Assembly (NCBI GenBank): GCA_050633645.1
Contig: JBOEGX010000001.1
Location: 186,001 to 250,000, forward strand
DNA from: UBA1672 sp050633645
GTDB lineage: Bacteria; Pseudomonadota; Alphaproteobacteria; Micavibrionales; Micavibrionaceae
Reading direction: 5' to 3'
Length of the DNA: 64,000 bases
The stretch's first letter is position 1. Every line of letters starts with the position of its first letter. The notes under the pieces were generated by a model. It did no database searches. It was not told where the DNA came from and worked only from the letters and a program-made list of their open reading frames with translations. Shown in pieces: positions 7,696-16,191 of the stretch. A program made the position numbers and the translations under genes.

Positions 7696-8193
7696 TTATA
7701 TATCGTGAAATAATTCTATAACTTCGCGATATATATCACGTTTAAAAGGTACAATGAGATCTAGCGTTTGTGAGAGGTCGACCCATTGCCATGCGGAAAA
7801 CTCTGGTGGTGTTCCACATGAATTATATGCATTAAGGTCTATATCTGTGTCTTTCCCAGTGAATCTTGCGGCGACCCATGTTTGTTCTTGTCCGCGGTAT
7901 TTCCCGTTCCATAGTTTTTCGATGAGTCTGTCGGGGAGTTCATAGCGTATTTTGCGTTCGGCGATTTTTATTATTTCGGCTTTATCTGTTCCGACTTCTT
8001 CCTTAAGTTCACGTAGCGCTGTTTGATCTGGTGTTTCACCTTTATCAACGCCGCCTTGGGGCATTTGCCATGCGCCTGATGTGTCTATGCGTTCGCCCAC
8101 AAATACTTTTCCAGTTTTGTTGAAGAGGGCTATTCCTACGCAGGGGCGATAAAGTAAGTTTTCACGATTAATTTTTTTAATGTTGGGGGGCAT
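7696..8193 (-). CDS. rppH: RNA pyrophosphohydrolase RppH (Nudix)
   Basis: The 165-residue Nudix hydrolase removes pyrophosphate from mRNA 5' ends (or cleaves dinucleoside polyphosphates), which triggers RNase E-dependent decay. The Nudix box starts at GGVDKGE and runs through RELKEEVG with the catalytic glutamates. The RppH-type N-terminus YRPCVGIALFN is present. Its start overlaps the upstream deacetylase gene by 17 bp, so it is the last gene of the envC-ctpA-yibQ-rppH run. It converges with tolB across a 10-bp gap. Confidence 0.93.
   Translation of the reverse strand: MPPNIKKINRENLLYRPCVGIALFNKTGKVFVGERIDTSGAWQMPQGGVDKGETPDQTALRELKEEVGTDKAEIIKIAERKIRYELPDRLIEKLWNGKYRGQEQTWVAARFTGKDTDIDLNAYNSCGTPPEFSAWQWVDLSQTLDLIVPFKRDIYREVIELFHDI
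7697..7735. terminator. Long perfect hairpin at the tolB/rppH convergence
   Basis: A 13-bp stem (TATATATCGTGAA, 7697-7709, with TTCGCGATATATA, 7723-7735; one G-T pair in RNA) closes a 13-base loop. It lies in the last codons of rppH, 11 bp past the tolB stop. The position fits transcription termination or mRNA end protection for tolB. There is no classical U-tract, so intrinsic termination is not certain. Confidence 0.45.
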
Positions 8194-9352
8194 TATGTTC
8201 TGGTTCTATATGATCATTGGGAGAAAGTGTTTTTGGCGTTGATGCGTTATTCATATCTGGCTGATAAAATGGTAAATCGTAAATAACTGACACAGGAGCG
8301 ATTGTGTAATCGACTTTTCCGATTTTCTCTATCCAGACCGCTAGTTTTTTTAATGTTTCGGGGTAGGGGGGGATGATTGCTGTTACATGTCCATTTTTTT
8401 TTGTTATTCTTTCAAGCTCATCAAATGATTGTTTATCACCTGTCATGTTTATTATAGTTGTGTCGGCCTTTATGTACGGAGCGCCCATATTTAATGCTTT
8501 CCCACGCAATAACTTGGGGGCATTGGGATTGGTTTCTAAAAACCCTAGGCCGCGTTCATATATTTCATTCATAAGTTGTGTGTAGTGTTCGGGCGTGGTT
8601 AATGTTTGAGCATCGGTAAAGCTCGCCAAGCCTGTGTAGCCTTGAGTTTGTGTCATGACTCGATAGAGAATTGCGATTTTTTCAGGTAGAGATACGTGGT
8701 GGAAAAGGGTGTTTTTCCCTTGGTCTAATATGTTTTCATTTTGTATTGGTAAATTTAGCCAAATTTCATGGCCTTTATTTTGTGCCATTTTTATCCACTC
8801 ATTTGGTAAATCGGCATATGGATTGAGTATCAGGGATACCTCAGATGGAAGAATATCTAGCGCCGTTTTTGATTGCTTTTGAGATAGGCCATAATCATTT
8901 ACAACAAGTGTTACGATTGGCTTATTGGGTACGTTGTTTAATGGAAACGGATGCTGATATGCGCGAAAACTTGTTAAATTATCAGACTTACGGATTGTTG
9001 GAAGTAGACCTTGGGCGGTTTTTTGATAAAGGCCTTCTATAATTAAATCTGTGATATTTGCATCTTGTTTATGTGGCGTTGAATTTCCGTTTGAAGCGAT
9101 GTGATTTACAAATTCTAAAGATGATGTATGTGATGGTATTTTTTCTTTTAGTTTATTTAATGTATTTTCGGATGAAAAATATACATATCCAAACATTAGA
9201 ATATAGAGAATAGCTGTTGCGGCTAATCCTTGTATAAAATAAATTTTATCAATGCGCTTTAGCAGGGATGTCATCTTTTTTAAATCAAGGTTTTGAGCTT
9301 TATCCTTAATTTTTAAGAAATTTGGTTTTAATCCTGCTAAAGCTATTTTCAT
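8177..9352 (-). CDS. Divergent polysaccharide deacetylase family protein (YibQ-like)
   Basis: The 391-residue protein has a cytoplasmic N-terminus and a membrane helix at about residues 36-58. The periplasmic domain is of the divergent polysaccharide deacetylase (YibQ/DUF610) type, recognisable from IVTLVVNDYGLSQ, from EIWLNLPIQNE, and from the GYTGLASFTDAQ block. Typical members read IDDLG at the first motif; here it is VNDYG. The family sits beside envC and ctpA in many proteobacteria and is thought to act on the cell envelope, but its substrate is not established. Its ATG directly abuts the ctpA stop (TAGATG), and its end overlaps rppH by 17 bp. Confidence 0.85.
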   Translation of the reverse strand: MKIALAGLKPNFLKIKDKAQNLDLKKMTSLLKRIDKIYFIQGLAATAILYILMFGYVYFSSENTLNKLKEKIPSHTSSLEFVNHIASNGNSTPHKQDANITDLIIEGLYQKTAQGLLPTIRKSDNLTSFRAYQHPFPLNNVPNKPIVTLVVNDYGLSQKQSKTALDILPSEVSLILNPYADLPNEWIKMAQNKGHEIWLNLPIQNENILDQGKNTLFHHVSLPEKIAILYRVMTQTQGYTGLASFTDAQTLTTPEHYTQLMNEIYERGLGFLETNPNAPKLLRGKALNMGAPYIKADTTIINMTGDKQSFDELERITKKNGHVTAIIPPYPETLKKLAVWIEKIGKVDYTIAPVSVIYDLPFYQPDMNNASTPKTLSPNDHIEPEHNAPQH

Positions 9353-10696
9353 CTATTTTTCTTGTGCTTTTTGTGTTGGTTCATCTCTTTGGTTATAAAG
9401 CGATAATCCTGTAAGAAGATCAATGGCACGCGTCAGTTGATAGTCTTGTGGTTTTTCTTCTTCTGCCTCATTGTTGTCTTTCTTATTATCGTTGGCGGCT
9501 TTTTTGGCAACACTATCATTGCTTAGGGCACCTCTGAGGTCTGATTCCTTAAGTCTTTTTGATTCTATGGTTTCAACTTTAGCGGGCTCAACTATTAAGT
9601 CAGGTGTTATTCCTGTTGCCTGAATTGAGCGCCCAGATGGTGTGTAGTAACGCGCAGTGGTTAGGCGCATTGCACCGTTTCCGGGAAGGGGCATAACTGT
9701 TTGCACAGACCCTTTTCCAAAGCTTTGTGTGCCCATGATAATGGCTCGTTTATGATCTTGGAGAGCACCAGCGACGATTTCAGAGGCAGAGGCAGAGCCA
9801 CCATTAATCAGGACCACTAAAGGTAGGCCATCGGCCATATCACCAGGGGTTGCGTTGTTGCGTTCTGTATCTTCTTCCATGCGACCTCGTTGTGATACAA
9901 TTTCGCCTTTATCAAGGAAAGTATCTGATACCTCAATTGCTTGGTTCAGTAATCCACCTGGATTATTGCGTAAATCTATTACATATCCAATTAGTTTGCT
10001 GCCTAGTTCTTTTTTTATTTCTTTGATCGCCTTGATTACGCCTGGGCCAGTATTTTGGTTGAATGTTGTTATGCGGATATAACCAACATTTCCTTCAACA
10101 CGATGGCGTGCAGATTTTATTTTTATGATATCACGGACGATGGTTAGTTCTATTGGGGCGTCTGTGCCTTCGCGGCGTATCATAAGATCAATCGGTGCGC
10201 CAACTTTTCCGCGCATTTTGTCGACGGATTCGCTCAGGGATAGCCCCATTACTGCTTCGTCATCGATTTTTACAATATAGTCACCGCTTTGAACGCCTGC
10301 ACGAAAGGCGGGGGTGTCGTCAATTGGTGCAACAACTTTTACAAGGCCGTTTTCCATTGTAACTTCGATACCAAGGCCGCCAAACTCACCTTTTGTGTCG
10401 ACCTTCATGTCATTAAAGCTTTCTTCGCTAAGGTATGATGAGTGAGGGTCAAGGCTTGAAAGCATACCATTTAAGGCGTTTTCGATAAGGTCTTTATCTG
10501 TGACTTCCTCAACATATTCGGAGCGAACGCGTTCGAAAACATCACCGAAAAGATTGAGCTGCTTATATGTTTCGTTTTGATCATTCACTGACTTTTCTTT
10601 TGTTGCGTCTTCTGCCGTGACGGTTTTATACGTCATTGCAGTCATTGGAATTGTTAGTGAGAGCAGTGCGATGCATGTCAGCTTGGTGAGTTTCAT
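9353..10696 (-). CDS. ctpA: Carboxyl-terminal processing protease (S41 family)
   Basis: The 447-residue periplasmic serine protease has a signal peptide (residues 1 to about 28), a PDZ domain (about 100-185, FGGLGIEVTMENG) and an S41 catalytic core. The catalytic dyad is Ser303 in NGGSASASEI and Lys328 in FGKGSVQ, 25 residues apart as expected. The C-terminus is a charged Asn/Glu/Lys-rich linker and tail. CtpA proteases trim envelope proteins and murein hydrolases. Next to an EnvC-type hydrolase activator and a YibQ-like protein, it belongs to a conserved cell-separation cluster. Confidence 0.95.
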   Translation of the reverse strand: MKLTKLTCIALLSLTIPMTAMTYKTVTAEDATKEKSVNDQNETYKQLNLFGDVFERVRSEYVEEVTDKDLIENALNGMLSSLDPHSSYLSEESFNDMKVDTKGEFGGLGIEVTMENGLVKVVAPIDDTPAFRAGVQSGDYIVKIDDEAVMGLSLSESVDKMRGKVGAPIDLMIRREGTDAPIELTIVRDIIKIKSARHRVEGNVGYIRITTFNQNTGPGVIKAIKEIKKELGSKLIGYVIDLRNNPGGLLNQAIEVSDTFLDKGEIVSQRGRMEEDTERNNATPGDMADGLPLVVLINGGSASASEIVAGALQDHKRAIIMGTQSFGKGSVQTVMPLPGNGAMRLTTARYYTPSGRSIQATGITPDLIVEPAKVETIESKRLKESDLRGALSNDSVAKKAANDNKKDNNEAEEEKPQDYQLTRAIDLLTGLSLYNQRDEPTQKAQEK

Positions 10697-10728
10697 AAGA
10701 ATGCCTTAATTTATGTTGTATTTGTTAA

Positions 10729-11919
10729 TCAGCCTAAGTCAGAAAATTTTACAGATGGGTTTGTTGGTTTCCCATTTTTTCTGAGTTCATAATATAGTGT
10801 TGGATGTGGAATTAAAGAAGATTTTGGTAATAATCCGATTGGTTCACCAGTTTTTACAATTTGCCCTATATTTGTAGAAATATCTGATATGCCGGCGATC
10901 AGGCTATGGTATCCATTTTCATGTTCTATGATGATGATATTGCCATAGCGTTTGAATTTCCCCGTGAAGCTTATTCGGCCATTTAATGGCGCAGTTACAA
11001 TGCCTCCGGCTCTTCCTTCAAAGGTTAAGCCTTTGCTTTTTGATCCTGTTTCATCTTTTTGGTTATATCCAGTTTTAATAATTCCTGATACGGGAAAGCG
11101 GGAATTCCCAGAAGATGGTGGAATTGGTTTTGGTTGTGATTTTTTTATGACGGCTTGGGCTTGGCGCTCACGCTCTTCTTGTTCTTCTTTTTTTATTTTA
11201 TCAACGAGGTCGGCGAGGTCTTTTGCCTGTAGGGAAATGCTTTTTATATTTATTTCACTGATTTTAAGGTCTTTGTTCGTTTGTTCGTATAGTGATTTAT
11301 TCGTTGATATTAATTCGTTAAGTTCTGTGTGACGTTTATCAAGAGATAAGGTTGTTGCTTTCGCTTGTTTTTGGTCGTTTTCTAATTCTTTTTGAACGGT
11401 ATTGAGTGTTAAAAGGTTTTTCTTTAATTTTTCTGCATGCCTGTTTACCGATGGAATGATTCCCCCCATTAATAATGCGCTTTGAGCGATTTTGTATGGG
11501 GTGTCTGGGCGGGCAAGAAGTGCTTCGGGGGGCGTACGTCTTATTCTTTCGAGGGCAAGTATGAGTTTTGCGATGGATGCTCTATCGGCTAAAAGCTCAT
11601 CGTCCAAAATAGATTTTCTGATTTCTAGTTTTATAATGCGATTTTCTAATTTTTTTAGTTTATTTTCGTTGTTTATTATTTCTTGTGCCAGATCGATCAT
11701 GTTTTGTTTTGTTGCTTCTATCTCCTGTTCAATTTTTTTTGCTTGGTTTTGGAGGTTTTTGTTTTGTGCTTTTTCTTCTTTAAGCTTTGTATTAAATGTG
11801 TTTAAGGCTTCTGTTTTTCGTTGTGGCACTGGTGGTTGTGCGTGTGATGGTATGCTTGAGTATGAAAATGCAAGCATAGATAAGGCGAGGATGATTTTTG
11901 TATTCGCAGTTGAGAGCAC
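10729..11919 (-). CDS. envC: Murein hydrolase activator EnvC-like (coiled coil, degenerate LytM)
   Basis: The 396-residue protein has a signal peptide ending near PSHAQ, a long coiled coil (about residues 35-255) and a C-terminal LytM/M23 domain (about 280-396). The zinc-binding residues are degenerate. The first motif reads LTFEGRAGG with no His/Asp pair, and the HxH position reads PTLYYELR. This is the EnvC pattern of non-catalytic amidase activators that act at the septum. The first codon is GTG at 11917-11919. No Shine-Dalgarno is visible upstream, and the start is uncertain by a few codons. It lies 24 bp after rlmH. Confidence 0.88.
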   Translation of the reverse strand: MLSTANTKIILALSMLAFSYSSIPSHAQPPVPQRKTEALNTFNTKLKEEKAQNKNLQNQAKKIEQEIEATKQNMIDLAQEIINNENKLKKLENRIIKLEIRKSILDDELLADRASIAKLILALERIRRTPPEALLARPDTPYKIAQSALLMGGIIPSVNRHAEKLKKNLLTLNTVQKELENDQKQAKATTLSLDKRHTELNELISTNKSLYEQTNKDLKISEINIKSISLQAKDLADLVDKIKKEEQEERERQAQAVIKKSQPKPIPPSSGNSRFPVSGIIKTGYNQKDETGSKSKGLTFEGRAGGIVTAPLNGRISFTGKFKRYGNIIIIEHENGYHSLIAGISDISTNIGQIVKTGEPIGLLPKSSLIPHPTLYYELRKNGKPTNPSVKFSDLG

Positions 11920-11943
11920 AATGGAGGTCTTTTGATTAGCAGG

Positions 11944-12402
11944 TTATTCCCTGTGATAGGGATGCCCAGCAAGAATTTGCTGTGCTCTATAAACTTGCTC
12001 TAAAAGCATCACTCTTGCAAGTAAATGTGGCCAAGTTTGTTGTCCAAAGCTGAGGAGAAATGATGCCTTGTCACGAACTTGATCGGTCAGACCATCTGCG
12101 CCACCAATAATGAATTGAATATGGCTTTCACCATTATTTGTGAAATTTTGTATAGTTTTGGCGAAATCGAGTGATTTTAAACCATCGCCGCGTTCATCCA
12201 ATGCCACGATGATTGCAGAAGGGTTGACATGTTTTAGGATTTTTTCTGCTTCGTCTTCTTGGCATTTTTTTGCGTTTGTGTGTTTTGATTCGACTTCGAG
12301 GATTGTTAAATCCCACTTGATTCTTTTTGAATAATCTTGGATAAGGTCGAAATAGGGGCCTTTTTTAATGCGGGCAACGCATATGATGTCAATTTTGAGC
12401 AT
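11944..12402 (-). CDS. rlmH: 23S rRNA pseudouridine(1915) N3-methyltransferase RlmH
   Basis: The 152-residue SPOUT methyltransferase modifies pseudouridine 1915 in helix 69 of 23S rRNA. The SAM-binding knot motif FIIGGADGL and the C-terminal LLARVMLLEQVYRAQQI block are characteristic, as is the N-terminus starting LKIDIICVARIKKG. It lies 22 bp downstream of rsfS, the usual pairing. Confidence 0.95.
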   Translation of the reverse strand: MLKIDIICVARIKKGPYFDLIQDYSKRIKWDLTILEVESKHTNAKKCQEDEAEKILKHVNPSAIIVALDERGDGLKSLDFAKTIQNFTNNGESHIQFIIGGADGLTDQVRDKASFLLSFGQQTWPHLLARVMLLEQVYRAQQILAGHPYHRE

Positions 12403-12424
12403 TGTTTGATTTGGCCTTATTGAT

Positions 12425-12811
12425 TTATGCTTGGACTTGATTGTCTACAATATCCAATTTTGATGCAGGATCCCACATTTTTTCAATATTATAAAAATCG
12501 CGTACTTCTGGGCGGAATAAATGGACAATAATATCGCCTGTGTCCATGACAACCCAGTCGCACTGGTCTGTGCCTTCAATGGTTATTCCCTTGACTTTTT
12601 TCTGTTGTAGGTTGTCTTTTAACTTACGGGCGAGGGCGTTTACGTGTCGTGAAGATGTTCCACTTGCAATAATCATGTAATCGGCGAGGGCGTTTGAATC
12701 GGATAGCGGAATACAGATAATGTTCTCTGCCTTATCCATATCCAATGATTTTAGAATAAGCTCTTTGCTTTCTTCGGGGGTTAATCCACCTTTTTTATGA
12801 TCTTTAGCTAT
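12425..12811 (-). CDS. rsfS: Ribosomal silencing factor RsfS, apparently with a non-canonical start codon
   Basis: RsfS binds L14 and blocks subunit joining when nutrients are short. The core is clear: DKAENI, LADYMIIASGTSSRHVNALA and the CDWVVMDTGDIIVHLF block. The only standard start in this frame is TTG at 12743-12745, which would remove the conserved first helix (ESKELILKSLDMDKAE). The frame stays open upstream to a TAA at 12815-12817. An AGGAG ribosome binding site (12821-12825) lies 6 bases before ATC (12812-12814) and 9 bases before ATA (12809-12811), which is followed by Ala-Lys codons. I placed the start at the ATA, giving 128 residues. A sequencing error at that codon is the main alternative. 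Confidence 0.75.
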   Translation of the reverse strand: MAKDHKKGGLTPEESKELILKSLDMDKAENIICIPLSDSNALADYMIIASGTSSRHVNALARKLKDNLQQKKVKGITIEGTDQCDWVVMDTGDIIVHLFRPEVRDFYNIEKMWDPASKLDIVDNQVQA

Positions 12812-12941
12812 GATTTACTTCTCCTGTGTGTTTGTTAAATGCTCCACAAAAAAGCCGAACCAAACGGTTCAGCGGTTTAATATGCAAAATTTTGTTGCGT
12901 GCAACGTTGTGAAATACGATATGGCGGGTGCTTAATATCAA
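12804..12941 (-). CDS. Possible leader ORF running through the attenuator into rsfS
   Basis: A TTG at 12939-12941, preceded by AGGTG at 5-base spacing, opens a 45-codon frame. It passes through the terminator hairpin at 12848-12873 and stops at a TAA (12804-12806) that overlaps the first codons of rsfS. The predicted peptide is basic (for example KPLNRLVRLFCGAFNK) and I recognise no family. If translated, ribosomes would disrupt the hairpin and be delivered to the rsfS start. It could also be chance openness in a non-coding leader. Confidence 0.25.
   Translation of the reverse strand: MILSTRHIVFHNVARNKILHIKPLNRLVRLFCGAFNKHTGEVNHS
12848..12873 (-). terminator. Rho-independent terminator / attenuator between nadD and rsfS
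   Basis: Read on the minus strand, an 8-bp stem GCTGAACC / GGTTCGGC (one G-T pair) closes a GTTT loop and is followed by TTTTTT. It lies about 200 bp after the nadD stop but only 23 bp before the rsfS ribosome binding site. No room is left for a separate rsfS promoter downstream, so it looks more like a leader attenuator than a simple 3' terminator. Confidence 0.8.
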
Positions 12942-13074
12942 GCTTTCACCTTATCCTTTCTTTTTGAAGTAGCATTTATAAAATATAACCTCATATGTCC
13001 ATTATATAACTGTTTTCATGAATGTGCAAAGAAATTGATGTTCTGCGATGCATTATACTTTGTTAGCATATTGA

Positions 13075-13701
13075 TTATGCTTGTTTTTTATTGCGAATCT
13101 CTGTGGAGGAAATATTGACCATTTTCTTTTGTAGCAGCCAATATGTCGTGTGCGAATCGAGTGGAACGCGCCCTCCACGATCAATAATGATGTGTTTTTG
13201 ATTTGACATCATACGTACGGGGCAGTTCTTCATGAGCTTTACTGGCGGATGTCTTGTTATGTGGACGATGCATATATCGGCGAGTAAATCTCTCCATTTT
13301 TCCCATAAATGCATGTTATGTGCGTTGTCCATGCCTGTTATCCATGCGAATTGCGTGGATGGGAAGGATTTTTTGAGCTGTTTTACACTGGCATAGCTAT
13401 ATGTTGTTTGAAATTGCTTTTCTATTCCTGTGGCGAGGATTTTTGGGTGATCAATAAGGTTTCTGCACAGCTCTGTTCTCTCTTCTATTGATGGGAGGTT
13501 TTTTGCTGATTTTAATGGGTTTTTGGGGGTGACGAGCCACCATATCGCGTCTAAATCTAATGATCTTAATGCCATTTTTGAGATATGCAGATGGCCTTCA
13601 TGTGGGGGGTTGAATGACCCGCCAAGCAGCCCTATGCGCATGTTTTTCCATCTTGAGGCGTTTAATAACTGCGGATCCGAAAATATTGACATATTAACCA
13701 T
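13075..13701 (-). CDS. nadD: Nicotinate-nucleotide adenylyltransferase NadD
   Basis: The 208-residue enzyme adenylates nicotinic acid mononucleotide to deamido-NAD. The nucleotidyltransferase motif GGSFNPPHEGH (about residues 27-37) and the C-terminal ISSTEIR motif are intact. It begins with about 20 residues before the conserved MRIGLLGGSF; an internal ATG there is an alternative start. It follows proA by 13 bp and precedes a roughly 260-bp leader region before rsfS. Confidence 0.94.
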   Translation of the reverse strand: MVNMSIFSDPQLLNASRWKNMRIGLLGGSFNPPHEGHLHISKMALRSLDLDAIWWLVTPKNPLKSAKNLPSIEERTELCRNLIDHPKILATGIEKQFQTTYSYASVKQLKKSFPSTQFAWITGMDNAHNMHLWEKWRDLLADICIVHITRHPPVKLMKNCPVRMMSNQKHIIIDRGGRVPLDSHTTYWLLQKKMVNISSTEIRNKKQA

Positions 13702-13714
13702 GTGTGGTTAGGAA

Positions 13715-14998
13715 CTATTGAGGGCGTGTTTGCCCGTTTCCATTTACAAGATACTTGTAAGTGCAGAGCTGTTCAAGCCCCACTGGCCCACGTGCATGCA
13801 TTTTCCCTGTAGCAATGCCAATTTCTGCGCCCATGCCGAACTCTCCACCATCTGCGAATTGCGTGGATGCGTTATGCATGACGATGCCGCTATCTATGTT
13901 TTTTTGGAAATAGGCGGCGTTATCGGAGTTATTGGTGATGATGCTGTCTGTATGATGAGAGCCGTAGTGGTTAATATGTTCTACGGCTTCTTTTATGTCT
14001 TTCACGAATTTTACGCTTAATTTTGCATCGAGATATTCTGTGTACCAGTCTTCTTCAGTGGCCTTTTTAATGTTCTTATTTAGTTTTTGTGCTCTTTCAT
14101 CGCCGAATATTTCGCATTGTGCATTAAGAAGGTTTTCGATGATGTCCGTCGCGTTTGCATCTGAAATTTTGTTATCGAGCAGTAATGTTTCCATAGCTCC
14201 GCAGATTCCAGTTCTTCGCATCTTTGCGTTGAGGGTTATGTTTTTGGCCATTTCCAAATCAGATTCACTATCTACATATATGTGGCATAGGCCTTGAAGA
14301 TGACTGAAAACAGGCATGCGAGCCTCGTTCATTACACGTTCAATGAGGGTTTTTCCACCGCGTGGGATCATTACATCGATATATTGATCGGCGCGGAGCA
14401 TTTCTCCGACATGGGCGCGGTCACTGGTTGGGATCATGGAGACGCAGGATTTAGAAAGGCCGTGACTTTTTAACGTATCTTCGATGATTTTATGGAGCGC
14501 CATGGAGCTTTCGAAACTTTCAGATCCGCCGCGCAAAATAACAGCATTATGTGATTTTAGGCAAAGTATTGCGGCGTCTATTGTTACATTTGGGCGCGAT
14601 TCATAGATCATCCCTAATACACCTATTTGACATGAAACTCGCTTGATTTTCAGGTTATTTGGTCTGGTTGTTTCCCAAAGGGTTTTCCCTGTGGGATCAT
14701 CCAGGGACATAACGTTTAGAACGCTGTCTGATAATGATTTTATGCGTTCATCGCTTAAACGCAGGCGGTCGATGAGAGCGGGGGAGATATTTTTTTGCTC
14801 TGCGGCGGCGATATCTTTATAATTTGCGTCAATGATTTGAGTTTTATGGTTTATTATATTTTGTGCCAAATCATTGAGGACGTTGTTTATTTGTGCTGTG
14901 GGGGTTTGTGCGAGGATGAATGCAGCTTTTTTCGCGGCTACTCCAAGACTTCTTATGGTTTCTTCAGGCGATATTTTTGATTGTTTTGCCTGTGACAT
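13715..14998 (-). CDS. proA: Gamma-glutamyl phosphate reductase ProA
   Basis: The 427-residue NADPH-dependent reductase makes glutamate semialdehyde in proline synthesis. The ALDH-like catalytic cysteine lies in RRTGICGAMETLL. The family blocks VLGMIYESRPNVTID and AVILRGGSE, and the C-terminal EFGMGAEIGIATGKMHARG, are present. Its partner proB is not adjacent: it lies 17 kb away at 32258-33409. In many alphaproteobacteria obgE-proB-proA-nadD are contiguous. Here the gene instead follows atpF by 33 bp. Confidence 0.96.
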   Translation of the reverse strand: MSQAKQSKISPEETIRSLGVAAKKAAFILAQTPTAQINNVLNDLAQNIINHKTQIIDANYKDIAAAEQKNISPALIDRLRLSDERIKSLSDSVLNVMSLDDPTGKTLWETTRPNNLKIKRVSCQIGVLGMIYESRPNVTIDAAILCLKSHNAVILRGGSESFESSMALHKIIEDTLKSHGLSKSCVSMIPTSDRAHVGEMLRADQYIDVMIPRGGKTLIERVMNEARMPVFSHLQGLCHIYVDSESDLEMAKNITLNAKMRRTGICGAMETLLLDNKISDANATDIIENLLNAQCEIFGDERAQKLNKNIKKATEEDWYTEYLDAKLSVKFVKDIKEAVEHINHYGSHHTDSIITNNSDNAAYFQKNIDSGIVMHNASTQFADGGEFGMGAEIGIATGKMHARGPVGLEQLCTYKYLVNGNGQTRPQ

Positions 14999-15031
14999 AA
15001 ATAAAATCCAAAATGATAAAGCATGTTTTTG

Positions 15032-15523
15032 TTAGTGAATATTGGCATCAACATTCTTAATAGCATTATCAATTAACGTGACATCCACTTTTTTGTCAAG
15101 ATTATCAATTATAATTTGACGGGCAGTGTTCATAGCTAAATCCGCGGCAAATGTTTGAATTTCATTAATTGCGTTTTGTTCCATGCGCTTCAGCCGGTCT
15201 TCAAGTTGCGCTTCGCGGCGAGATATTGTTTCTTGCAAATCGTTTTCTGCATTTATGCGGAATTTTTCTGCACTGGCTTTTGCCTTTTCCAAAATTTCGG
15301 CAGATTCTTGAACGGCATCTCGGTGTTTGCGTTGGTATTGTGCCAACATTTCTTGTGCTTCAACGCGAAGGTTTTCGGCTTCTTCAAGGTCATTTTGAAT
15401 TTGTGCAATGCGTTGGTCAAGGAACGTGTTTAAAACGGGCATTCCTAGCTTTAATACTAGTGCAGCAAATATTAGAAATGAAAATGTGTACCAAACATGT
15501 GTATCGAGGAGTAACTCTTGCAT
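15032..15523 (-). CDS. atpF: ATP synthase Fo subunit b
   Basis: The 163-residue protein has one N-terminal membrane helix (about residues 12-34) followed by a long charged coiled coil. It is half of the peripheral stalk, pairing with b'. The order atpI-atpB-atpE-atpF'-atpF is the alphaproteobacterial Fo operon. The F1 genes are not in the window, which is normal for this class. Confidence 0.92.
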   Translation of the reverse strand: MQELLLDTHVWYTFSFLIFAALVLKLGMPVLNTFLDQRIAQIQNDLEEAENLRVEAQEMLAQYQRKHRDAVQESAEILEKAKASAEKFRINAENDLQETISRREAQLEDRLKRMEQNAINEIQTFAADLAMNTARQIIIDNLDKKVDVTLIDNAIKNVDANIH

Positions 15524-15535
15524 CTTAAATTCTTT

Positions 15536-16138
15536 CTATGCAGCTTTTTTGTTGATGGAGGCTACTATTTTTTTTGCAGCTTTTGCGTCAGCTTTAACAC
15601 CAATTATTTTTTCGGCCGCTTCGGATGCTATGTCAACTGCGATTTCGCTCATTTCTTCCATGGCTTTATTGCGGGCATTTGCAATATTTTTTTCAAGTTC
15701 ACTGATCTTTTCTGATGATATGAGTGAAAATTTCTTCGCGTGTTCTTCAGATGAATTTTTAATTTGTGATTCTATATCTGAAAACAATTTTGATGATTTT
15801 TCGCGTGCTTCTTTTAAGCTTTCTTCATAAGAGGACTGAACGGTTTCAACTTCTTTTTTTACACGCTCTGCGGAAGAGAGGTCGTTTTTAATGCGCTCGG
15901 CACGATTTTCGATTGCACTTGATATCGTTGGTAATGATTTTGCCGAAAATATGATGTACATAAATACGAAAATGGTTACTAGCCAGAATGTTTGGCTGGC
16001 ATAAAATGTTGGATCAAGTTGTGGAAGACCCCCTGTTGACTCGTGATGAGCATCAGCGTGTTCCGCAGAACCCGCCGCATACGCATGATTTATGCCCATC
16101 AACATCAAAGAGGCAGAAACGGAAAGTTTCTTTATCAT
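15536..16138 (-). CDS. atpF': ATP synthase Fo subunit b'
   Basis: The 200-residue b' homologue has the conserved GLPQLDPTFYASQTFWL membrane entry (about residues 36-52), one membrane helix and a coiled coil to the end. It starts with an extra segment that looks like a signal peptide (MIKKLSVSASLMLMGINHAYA) followed by a His/Asp-rich stretch. It is therefore longer than the usual subunit of about 160-180 residues, and the helix may be inserted after N-terminal cleavage. It lies 12 bp upstream of atpF. Confidence 0.9.
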   Translation of the reverse strand: MIKKLSVSASLMLMGINHAYAAGSAEHADAHHESTGGLPQLDPTFYASQTFWLVTIFVFMYIIFSAKSLPTISSAIENRAERIKNDLSSAERVKKEVETVQSSYEESLKEAREKSSKLFSDIESQIKNSSEEHAKKFSLISSEKISELEKNIANARNKAMEEMSEIAVDIASEAAEKIIGVKADAKAAKKIVASINKKAA

Positions 16139-16191
16139 TGGATCTTCCTCATATTATTTAGTTACTTTTTAATTATACTTATTTAAGTGGT

